A DNA stretch of 8,825 nt from Bacilli bacterium (GTDB taxonomy: Bacteria > Bacillota_I > Bacilli_A > ML615J-28 > CAG-313): assembly GCA_900770645.1 (NCBI GenBank), contig CAAGKY010000207.1, forward strand, positions 1 to 8,825. Reading direction: 5' to 3'. Numbering within the stretch: the stretch's first letter is position 1; each line of letters begins with the position of its first letter. The translations under genes and the position numbers were made by a program. Of this stretch, positions 1 through 5,766 are shown one piece after another. Below the pieces are notes generated by a model. The model searched no databases. It worked only from the letters and a program-made list of their open reading frames with translations, and was not told the origin of the DNA.

Positions 1-1644
1 AAATTTACCAAACATATATCGTTCAGATGCAGTATCATTTCCACATCCACTTGCACTTGAGTTTGCTCCTGTTGCCGTATAGCGATAATAATAATATGGG
101 ACAATTTTATTGAATGAACTATTAGCATCATAAGTATGATTATATACTACGTCCATTATTACACCAATTCCCGCATCATGTAACGCTTGAACCATTTGTT
201 TATATTCTAAAATTCTTGTTGTACCATCATATGGATTAGTTGAATAACTACCTTCAGGTACATTATAGTTTTTAGGATCATAACCCCAGTTAAATTGTTC
301 ATCCGGTTTAGATTCATCAACAGTTGCATAATCATATACAGGTAATAAATGAACGTGTGTAATTCCTAATTCTATTAAATAGTCTACACCTACTTTAACA
401 CCTGCTGAATTAGTTAAACCTCTTTCGGTGAAGGCTAAATATTTACCTTTATATTTAGATGAGTTTAACTTATTACTAAAGTCACGAACATGAACTTCCC
501 AAATAACAGCTTCTGAATAACTATTAATACCAGAATCAAAGTCTTCTTTCCAATTACTTGGATTAGTTCGTGATAAATCAACGACCATACCACGATTTCC
601 ATTTAATCCTGCTGATTTAGCATATGGGTCAACTGCTTCTTGAGTTCCAACAGATGTAGTAACTGTATATGTATAATATACACCATGTCCTGAATTCTTT
701 TCAACATGTTGCCATACACCTTTTTCAGCTTTTTGCATTTCTACTGATTTATATGCATTTCCCTCATGACCACTTGCGTATAAATTTAAAACTACTTTTG
801 ATGCCGTCGGTGCCCATACTTTAAACTGAGTATCATTACCAACTAGTGTAGCTCCTAAATCATCTCCATCATATGTATAGTTATCAATAAAATATTTGCT
901 ATCAAAAATACTTGTAGGTACGACTGGTTTTTCACCATAACCTTCAATTTCAACGCGATATGTTTTACTAATATCTAATGCTTCATCTACTTCAATATAA
1001 CCAGTTGTTGCTTCTTTTCCCATTGTAGAAACATTAACAATAGTTAATTTTTTATCACCATCATAAACAGCAACTTGCTGATAATTGCTAATAGTTGTCT
1101 TAGGTGTTATGCTATATTGAATTTTATGGAAATCAGTCATTCCAGCTAATGTAAATTTCTTGATCATTTCTAGAGTTACTCCTCCATCATTACTAAAGTA
1201 TTGTGCACCATCTCCGCTTTTTAAATAAATAAATGTTTCTCGACCATCTATTACCGCAAAGCGATCTTCTCCAAAATCTTTTGTGGCTGTTCCCCAAGCA
1301 GATCCACCAGGTTCAGAACAATCACGACGCACAATAAATCCTACTTGTTCAATATTTTCAGGCACATTAATAACTGCTTTTACTCCATAATCGCATTCAT
1401 GGAATAAATAACCACTACCTTCTTTTCCATCCCACCATACCCAAATATCGGCATTTTCAATTACACCAGGATAAGTCCAATAAAAAGTAATTTGATTATA
1501 CCCTTCTTCTAATGGAATAGTATATTCATCATCAGGTATTTTATTTCCAGTTCCTTCATTATCACAACCTATTAAGGCTATAGTACAAATAACCAATACT
1601 AGTAGTAAAAAACTTCGTTTCATAATTTTTAAAATATTATTCAT
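1..1644 (-). CDS. pulA: Type I pullulanase, lipoprotein, 3' end beyond window
   Basis: Surface debranching enzyme that hydrolyses alpha-1,6 links in pullulan, glycogen or starch dextrins. The first 548 codons are visible without a stop. Residues 8-27 form a lipoprotein signal (K9 R10, hydrophobic stretch, lipobox L24-I-G-C27), so the mature protein should be lipid-anchored at C27 outside the cell. A CBM41 starch-binding domain covers about 50-145 (tryptophan-rich strand W68-W71, later DRF and YLKSGD). A CBM48 domain follows (FKVWAPTA at 274-281), and the GH13 catalytic domain begins near W382. The family hallmark appears as F451-N-W-G-Y-D-P457 (usually YNWGYDP), and conserved GH13 region I is D498-V-V-Y-N-H503. 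The catalytic nucleophile and acid lie past the left edge and cannot be checked. ATG at 1644 is preferred because GGAGAG lies 4 bases upstream; the in-frame ATG at 1623 has no ribosome binding site. The gene starts 20 bases after malQ, so the two are an operon. Confidence 0.93.
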   Translation of the reverse strand, partial: MNNILKIMKRSFLLLVLVICTIALIGCDNEGTGNKIPDDEYTIPLEEGYNQITFYWTYPGVIENADIWVWWDGKEGSGYLFHECDYGVKAVINVPENIEQVGFIVRRDCSEPGGSAWGTATKDFGEDRFAVIDGRETFIYLKSGDGAQYFSNDGGVTLEMIKKFTLAGMTDFHKIQYSITPKTTISNYQQVAVYDGDKKLTIVNVSTMGKEATTGYIEVDEALDISKTYRVEIEGYGEKPVVPTSIFDSKYFIDNYTYDGDDLGATLVGNDTQFKVWAPTASKVVLNLYASGHEGNAYKSVEMQKAEKGVWQHVEKNSGHGVYYTYTVTTSVGTQEAVDPYAKSAGLNGNRGMVVDLSRTNPSNWKEDFDSGINSYSEAVIWEVHVRDFSNKLNSSKYKGKYLAFTERGLTNSAGVKVGVDYLIELGITHVHLLPVYDYATVDESKPDEQFNWGYDPKNYNVPEGSYSTNPYDGTTRILEYKQMVQALHDAGIGVIMDVVYNHTYDANSSFNKIVPYYYYRYTATGANSSASGCGNDTASERYMFGKF

Positions 1645-1664
1645 ATAACTCTCCATTCAATATA

Positions 1665-3143
1665 TTATTTACGTTTTGAGTCAATAGTCATCTTGTATAT
1701 TTTATTAATTAATTTTTCACTTCTATATCTAGGACTTATTCTCCAAGCCCAATTTCCAGTAGCAACAGCTGGAACATTCATTCTTCCAACTTCGTTTTCC
1801 AATTCTAAATAATCTTGAATTGGAATGATTGCTAGACATGCTTTGCTGTTTAACGCAAAATTAATTAATGCTTCAGTTCCTGTTTGTTTAACTTTTTTAG
1901 GGCATTCTTTCATAAAACGTTTTTTAACATCACCATTAATATTTTTATACCATGTTTTTGTGCAATCTGAATCATGTGATCCTGTATATACTATACAGTT
2001 TTCATCTTTAAACATTCTTGGTAAGTATTCACTATTATCATCATAGAAAGCAAATTGTAAAATCTTCATACCAGGAAAACCTGTAAAAGATAATAGTTCA
2101 CGAACATCTTCTGTAATAAATCCTAAGTCTTCCGCAATAATTTTTGCTTCTGGGAACTTATTTTTAATTGTTGAAAATAACTCTATTCCTGGAGCATGTT
2201 TCCAACTACCATATCTTGCGGTATCATGACCATAAGGAATTGAATAGTATCCCGCAAAACCTCTAAAATGGTCTATACGTAAAACATCATATAGCTTAAA
2301 ACTTTCTTCTATTCGTTTACACCACCAAGAAAAACCATCTTTTTCCATTTTATCCCAATCATAAATTGGATTACCCCATAATTGTCCATCAGGAGAGAAT
2401 CCATCAGGTGGACACCCTGCAACAAGCGTAGGATTGTTATTTTCATCTAATAAGAAATCATTAGGATTACTCCACACATCCATACTATCATGAGCTACAT
2501 ATATAGGCATATCTCCAATTATTTCTATTCCTAAACTCTTAACATATTTATGTAGTTTATCCCATTGTTTATAGAACTCGAATTGAATGAAACGCCAAAA
2601 ATCCATTTCTTCAGTATAATTATAAGCTAAACTTTTAGCTTGTTCATAATTTTGATATTCAGTACCCCAACTTGTCCACTCAGAATATCCATGTTGAACT
2701 TTTAAACTCATAAATAAAGCATAATCATCTAACCAATCAATGTTGTTACGACAAAACGCTTCATATTCTTTATCTTTTGAAAATCTAGAGTATGCTTTTC
2801 TTAATAATTCATATCTAGTATTAAATAACCAACCATAATCTACTTTTTTACTTTTATTAATGGCAGATTTTAATTCTTCTTCTGTTAATAGTTTTTCTTT
2901 ATATAATGTTTCTGGATCAATAAAATAAGGATTACCAGAAACTGAAGCAGGTGATTGATAAGGACTATCACCGTAAGATGTAGGATTAAGGGGTAAAACT
3001 TGCCAATATGATTGACCTGTTTTATGTAAGAAATCTGCGAACTCGTAAGCTTTCTTTCCAAAATTTCCAATACCATATACAGATGGTAATGAACTTATAG
3101 GCATTAATATTCCACATTTTCTTTCGTTTTTTAGTTGTTTCAT
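1665..3143 (-). CDS. malQ: 4-alpha-glucanotransferase (GH77, amylomaltase)
   Basis: Cytoplasmic disproportionating enzyme that transfers 4-alpha-glucan chains between maltodextrins and releases glucose. The 492 residues are the usual GH77 length. Family motifs in order: GILMPISSLPS near the N terminus, the SYWQVLPLNPT and GDSPYQSPAS substrate strand, VAGCPPDGFSPDGQLWGNP at 241-259, nucleophile D291 in RIDHFRG, general acid/base E338 in AEDLG, transition-state D391 in GSHDSD, and GNWAWR near the C terminus. The catalytic triad is therefore complete. The loop after D391 reads S-H-D-S-D-C where most relatives have T-H-D-N-D-T. The start ATG at 3143 follows a strong AAAGGTGAGG ribosome binding site with 5 bases between. 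It is the first gene of an operon with pulA, under its own promoter and a cre-like operator. There is no signal peptide, so it should act on dextrins imported after surface pullulanase action. Confidence 0.96.
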   Translation of the reverse strand: MKQLKNERKCGILMPISSLPSVYGIGNFGKKAYEFADFLHKTGQSYWQVLPLNPTSYGDSPYQSPASVSGNPYFIDPETLYKEKLLTEEELKSAINKSKKVDYGWLFNTRYELLRKAYSRFSKDKEYEAFCRNNIDWLDDYALFMSLKVQHGYSEWTSWGTEYQNYEQAKSLAYNYTEEMDFWRFIQFEFYKQWDKLHKYVKSLGIEIIGDMPIYVAHDSMDVWSNPNDFLLDENNNPTLVAGCPPDGFSPDGQLWGNPIYDWDKMEKDGFSWWCKRIEESFKLYDVLRIDHFRGFAGYYSIPYGHDTARYGSWKHAPGIELFSTIKNKFPEAKIIAEDLGFITEDVRELLSFTGFPGMKILQFAFYDDNSEYLPRMFKDENCIVYTGSHDSDCTKTWYKNINGDVKKRFMKECPKKVKQTGTEALINFALNSKACLAIIPIQDYLELENEVGRMNVPAVATGNWAWRISPRYRSEKLINKIYKMTIDSKRK

Positions 3144-3170
3144 AATTACCTCACCTTTATATTAATATTT

Positions 3171-3184
3171 TGTTAGCGCTTTCT
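3171..3184 (-). promoter_or_regulatory. cre-like operator over the malQ start point
   Basis: The minus strand reads AGAAAGCGCTAACA, which fits 13 of 14 positions of the Bacillota catabolite-responsive element TGWAANCGNTNWCA and resembles the B. subtilis amylase operator amyO. It has the central CG and partial dyad symmetry typical of LacI-family sites. It begins 2 bases inside the downstream edge of the -10 region and covers the expected transcription start, the classic position for repression. CcpA or a MalR-type LacI regulator of maltodextrin genes would be the candidate binder; the sequence cannot tell which. Confidence 0.75.
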
Positions 3185-3185
3185 T

Positions 3186-3214
3186 ATTATATCATAGTTT
3201 GAATGTTAATACAA
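3186..3214 (-). promoter_or_regulatory. Sigma-A promoter of malQ-pulA
   Basis: On the minus strand a -35 box TTGTAT (3214-3209), a 17-base spacer and a perfect -10 box TATAAT (3191-3186). The start point would fall near 3179, giving a leader of about 36 bases before malQ. It lies between the terminator of the preceding gene and the malQ ribosome binding site. Confidence 0.8.
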
Positions 3215-3232
3215 ACTTTATCTAAAATTTTT

Positions 3233-3263
3233 TAAAATAAAAGTGTTAACGATTGTTAACACT
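3233..3263 (-). terminator. Rho-independent terminator after the spoIIQ-like gene
   Basis: Perfect 9-bp inverted repeat AGTGTTAAC / GTTAACACT with a 4-base loop (3242-3263), followed on the minus strand by TTTATTTT. It begins 13 bases after the stop codon at 3277. The stem is AT-rich but suits this genome. It separates the SpoIIQ-like gene from the malQ promoter. The two GTTAAC half sites could also bind a repressor, but the T-run and position favour termination. Confidence 0.75.
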
Positions 3264-3276
3264 ATCAAATAAAGGA

Positions 3277-3789
3277 CTATAAATCTGTTATTTTCTTACC
3301 AATTTGTTTTTCAGGATTTAAGTTCTTATTATTCTTAAGAATTTGAAAATACACATGATTTCCAGCTTCTGAATCAATCTCAGTTGTTCCACTTACTCCA
3401 AGTTTATCTCCTTGATTAACTTTTGAACCTACACTTACCACTACTTCACTTAATCCATAATAACATGTTTTAACATTATCTTTATGTTCAATAACTACAT
3501 AATTACCATATAAAGGATTTTCTTTTACTTCAACAACTGTTCCACTTAAAGCAGCTAAAACATCAAAGTTAGAATTATCTTTTAAAGCATATGAAGTCCC
3601 AACACTAGTTCGATAACTTGATCCATATTTAATTAATGATAACTCTTGTTCTTCTTTAGACCCATCGCGTTCATAAAATTTTCTGACTACTGAATAATCT
3701 TTTTTACTATCTAATGGTAAAGCAATCAATTCTACCGTATCTGTAATAGTTGGTTCTTCTTCATCAGGTGTATTAGGGGTATTTTGAAT
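3277..3789 (-). CDS. spoIIQ: SpoIIQ-like degenerate LytM/M23 domain protein lacking its membrane anchor
   Basis: SpoIIQ is the forespore half of the SpoIIQ-SpoIIIAH channel that holds the engulfed spore to the mother cell. The match is from memory of B. subtilis SpoIIQ: shared blocks include SVVRKFYERD, KYGSSY, FDVLAALSGTVVEV and GNHVYFQI, in the same order. Counting from the ATT at 3789 gives 170 residues: an acidic linker at 1-20, then a LytM fold to the end. The family normally starts with a short cytoplasmic tail and one transmembrane helix (B. subtilis protein 283 residues); nothing like that is encoded here. In this frame stops occur at 3805-3807 and before, and only about 55 bases separate the ORF from the previous gene's terminator. 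The only conventional start is TTG at 3729, inside the conserved domain and without a ribosome binding site. ATT at 3789 sits 7 bases after GAGG and is the best-placed start. All three zinc ligands are changed (see findings), so hydrolase activity is unlikely. It may be a rearranged or decaying gene, or a soluble variant. Confidence 0.75.
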   Translation of the reverse strand: MQNTPNTPDEEEPTITDTVELIALPLDSKKDYSVVRKFYERDGSKEEQELSLIKYGSSYRTSVGTSYALKDNSNFDVLAALSGTVVEVKENPLYGNYVVIEHKDNVKTCYYGLSEVVVSVGSKVNQGDKLGVSGTTEIDSEAGNHVYFQILKNNKNLNPEKQIGKKITDL

Positions 3790-3800
3790 TGTATCACCTC
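3787..3800 (-). promoter_or_regulatory. Ribosome binding site with ATT in the start position
   Basis: The minus strand reads GAGGTGATACAATT. GAGGTGAT pairs over eight bases with the 3' end of 16S rRNA, and the in-frame ATT is 7 bases after GAGG, the ideal distance. There is no ATG, GTG or TTG within reach in the reading frame. AUU is a known but rare initiator (infC in E. coli). The site decides the proposed 3789 start of the SpoIIQ-like gene. Confidence 0.5.
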
Positions 3801-3819
3801 GTTTTTATTATGATACAAT
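3788..3819. repeat. Perfect 9-bp inverted repeat around the spoIIQ-like ribosome binding site
   Basis: ATTGTATCA at 3788-3796 and TGATACAAT at 3811-3819, separated by 14 bases. One arm overlaps the ATT start region and the end of the ribosome binding site; the other overlaps the candidate -10 box. In an RNA entering from upstream it would form a hairpin that hides part of the ribosome binding site. As DNA it could be an operator or a recombinase-type dyad. It has no T-run, so it is not a terminator. Confidence 0.7.
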
Positions 3820-3835
3820 ATTTGGTTTTTATACA
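3806..3835 (-). promoter_or_regulatory. Candidate sporulation-type (sigma-F/sigma-G) promoter of the spoIIQ-like gene
   Basis: TGTATA (3835-3830), 17 bases, then CATAATA (3812-3806) on the minus strand. This resembles the classical B. subtilis sigma-G consensus TGAATA / CATACTA and the overlapping sigma-F class, which drive spoIIQ in B. subtilis. A weak sigma-A reading is also possible (TTGTAT with CATAAT at 18 bases). The start would fall near 3799, inside the ribosome binding site, so the leader would be unusually short. AT-rich sequence makes chance matches common. Confidence 0.45.
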
Positions 3836-3862
3836 AAAAAGGATTTCACAATTGTGAAATCC
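3835..3862 (-). terminator. Rho-independent terminator of the uppS-to-DUF1146 operon
   Basis: A perfect 22-base palindrome (arms GGATTTCACAA and its complement, 3841-3862) is followed on the minus strand by six T residues (3840-3835). It shares one base with the TAG stop of the DUF1146 gene, so termination follows translation immediately. The T-run overlaps the candidate -35 box of the next gene. Confidence 0.85.
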
Positions 3863-4083
3863 TATTTCATTATTATATTATATAATGTTTCAATTAATTT
3901 TGTTATTGAACTTGAAAATAGAAAAGCTAATATAAAGGATAAAAATATCATCATGATTCTTATTTCAAATATTTTACCTTGTTTAAAGAATTTTTCAAGA
4001 TTTGATGCCATCAATAATTTTAAAAATATTAATGAGCTTATTAAGAAAAATGCAAAATATAAAATATTTAATGTTAAATCCAT
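3862..4083 (-). CDS. Small two-helix membrane protein, DUF1146 / YwzB family
   Basis: Function unknown. The 73 residues contain two hydrophobic helices, about 5-25 and 43-63, joined by a short charged linker with N-L-E-K-F-F-K-Q-G-K and then an I-R-I-M-M-I-F-L-S stretch. This layout and spacing fit the DUF1146 (YwzB-like) family of short Bacillota membrane proteins; the assignment rests on pattern memory, not a search. ATG at 4083 is chosen because it lies one base after the rseP stop (TAG-T-ATG), suggesting translational coupling; the ribosome binding site is weak. TTG at 4092 would add three residues and overlap rseP. In B. subtilis ywzB lies in the murAA-spoIID-spoIIQ neighbourhood, so its place directly before a SpoIIQ homologue supports both calls. 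It is the last gene of the operon. Confidence 0.68.
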   Translation of the reverse strand: MDLTLNILYFAFFLISSLIFLKLLMASNLEKFFKQGKIFEIRIMMIFLSFILAFLFSSSITKLIETLYNIIMK

Positions 4084-4084
4084 A

Positions 4085-5752
4085 CTATCCAAATAATCTT
4101 AAAACATCATTAAATGCGACAATCACAAATAATGCCATTAAAAGAATAAATCCTATTGAGTGAATAATGTTTTCTACTTTCGAATTTGGTTTTTTTCTAG
4201 TGATAGCTTCATAAATAATGAATGCGATACGTCCACCATCTAAGGCTGGTAGAGGTAATATATTTAATAAACCAATATTAACACTTAACATCGCAATCCA
4301 ATTTAATAAAGAAAGAATAATTTCTCCTATCATTAGTTTACCATTTGCATCTCTAATATCAATCATTGATACAGTTGCATCTAAAATTCCAATTGGACCA
4401 CTTAAATCACTAATACCTACACTCTTATCTGTGAATAGTAATCCTAAAGTTTTAAATACTAATGATGCAGATTTACCAGTTTCTACAAATGGCATATATA
4501 AATTTTTAACGAAACTTCTTTGATATTCAGCTGTTATTTCCATTTGTACTTTAGCTGGTTGAATTTCATTATCAAATAATGCTTGCATACTAAATCCATC
4601 AATTGTATAAGTTTCTTGTTTTCCAGCACGTTCAACTACTACTTCGTATTCAAACTTTTCTTGAGATGCATCACTGTAGAAATAAGCCATTGCTTCAGCA
4701 CGGTTATTAAATACAACACCATTAACACTTACTAAAATATCACCTTTTCTGATACCTGCTTTATATGATAAACTTGTTTCATTGTTTCTAGCAAATTCAC
4801 CAATTAATAGATTATTATTATCATCATTATATGCATGAGCAAAAGGTATTTGAATTGTATTGATGTAATTATTAGGATAAACTTTTGTTTTGTTGATAGA
4901 ATCATCTCGACGATATAATACATTAACGTATCCCGCATAATCAGCTTTACCAGTTGCACAATCATCTAAAGCTTTTGAAATATCATCCCATTTAGTGAAA
5001 TAATCTTCTTCTTTGATAGAATCTAGGCTTCCAGTTGTTATATATAAGATTTCATCACCATCTCTAAGTCCTGCCTCATATGCTGGTGTTCCTTCCATAA
5101 TATTATCAATATATGTAACATTAGGATCAGCATATCCTGTACATATTCCTAATATAAAGAATACCGCGATAGCAAGAACAAAGTTCATAAATGGTCCCGC
5201 AAATACAGCTAAGAAACGCTCACTAATTGATTTATTAACAAAATTCTTTTCATATGGAGCATTTTGAATAACTTGCTTTTTAGGGAATTTAATAATAACG
5301 TCACGTTTTACAACATATTTAATTTCATTATCTTCATCATCTTTAACGACAATATATAATTCATCAGGTAATGCTTCTTTTGTCCCAATTAAATCATTAG
5401 AAACAATACTGTAAATAGGTTGATTAGAATCAAATTTCTTTTCATCTACCATTATTTCTTCAACAATACCATTATTGATAACTAATTGACAACGATGATA
5501 TCCTGTTAAAACATTTGATTCAACTTCTTCACCAGCCATTGAAACAAATCCCCCAATTGGAATAGCTCTAATTGAGTATACTGTTTCACCTTTCTTTTTA
5601 CTATATATTACTGGTCCCATCCCAATAGCAAATTCGTAACACATAATTCCAGCTCTTCTGGCCATAATGAAATGACCACCTTCATGTAGAAGAACAATAA
5701 TTCCTAGAATTAATGCGAATACTATAATTCCTATAACATAAGTCCAAAACAT
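4085..5752 (-). CDS. rseP: RseP/RasP site-2 intramembrane metalloprotease
   Basis: Membrane zinc protease of the M50 family that cuts transmembrane segments of regulated proteins; known Bacillota targets of RasP are the anti-sigma factor RsiW and FtsL. The active site H23-E-G-G-H27 lies in the first helix, and the second zinc-site motif N497-I-L-P-L-P-A-L-D505-G-G is in the C-terminal helix. IPIGGFVSMAGE at 64-75, AGPFMNF at 185-191 and SGPIGI at 451-456 are also typical. The 555 residues are some 130 more than B. subtilis RasP (about 420). The extra length is in the extracytoplasmic middle, which carries two PDZ-like carboxylate-loop patterns: GTPAYEAGLRDGDEI near 221-235 and SYKAGIRKGDILVSVNG near 329-345. 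The start ATG follows GAGGG by 5 bases, and 14 bases separate it from dxr, so it is in the same operon. Confidence 0.95.
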   Translation of the reverse strand: MFWTYVIGIIVFALILGIIVLLHEGGHFIMARRAGIMCYEFAIGMGPVIYSKKKGETVYSIRAIPIGGFVSMAGEEVESNVLTGYHRCQLVINNGIVEEIMVDEKKFDSNQPIYSIVSNDLIGTKEALPDELYIVVKDDEDNEIKYVVKRDVIIKFPKKQVIQNAPYEKNFVNKSISERFLAVFAGPFMNFVLAIAVFFILGICTGYADPNVTYIDNIMEGTPAYEAGLRDGDEILYITTGSLDSIKEEDYFTKWDDISKALDDCATGKADYAGYVNVLYRRDDSINKTKVYPNNYINTIQIPFAHAYNDDNNNLLIGEFARNNETSLSYKAGIRKGDILVSVNGVVFNNRAEAMAYFYSDASQEKFEYEVVVERAGKQETYTIDGFSMQALFDNEIQPAKVQMEITAEYQRSFVKNLYMPFVETGKSASLVFKTLGLLFTDKSVGISDLSGPIGILDATVSMIDIRDANGKLMIGEIILSLLNWIAMLSVNIGLLNILPLPALDGGRIAFIIYEAITRKKPNSKVENIIHSIGFILLMALFVIVAFNDVLRLFG

Positions 5753-5766
5753 GTTTTCCCTCTTTT

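Noticed and set aside
2885..3076. Minus-strand ORF of 63 codons inside malQ in another frame
   Set aside because: It overlaps the conserved N-terminal motifs of malQ, which explain the sequence fully.
3242..3263. GTTAAC inverted repeat as a repressor operator for malQ
   Set aside because: Its place 13 bases after a stop codon and the following T-rich run fit a terminator better; it also lies upstream of the malQ -35 box.
3277..3729. TTG at 3729 as the start of the SpoIIQ-like gene
   Set aside because: It lies at the edge of the conserved domain and lacks a ribosome binding site, while the coding-like acidic linker continues 20 codons upstream to the ATT beside a strong site.
3787..3865. Stop-codon read-through joining DUF1146 and the SpoIIQ-like protein, which share a reading frame
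   Set aside because: Three in-frame stops and a strong terminator lie between them, so a fused product that would supply the missing membrane helix is implausible.
3854..4096. Plus-strand ORF of 80 codons opposite the DUF1146 gene
   Set aside because: It is antisense to a better supported membrane-protein gene, has no ribosome binding site or known motif, and its composition is that of a reversed AT-rich hydrophobic gene.
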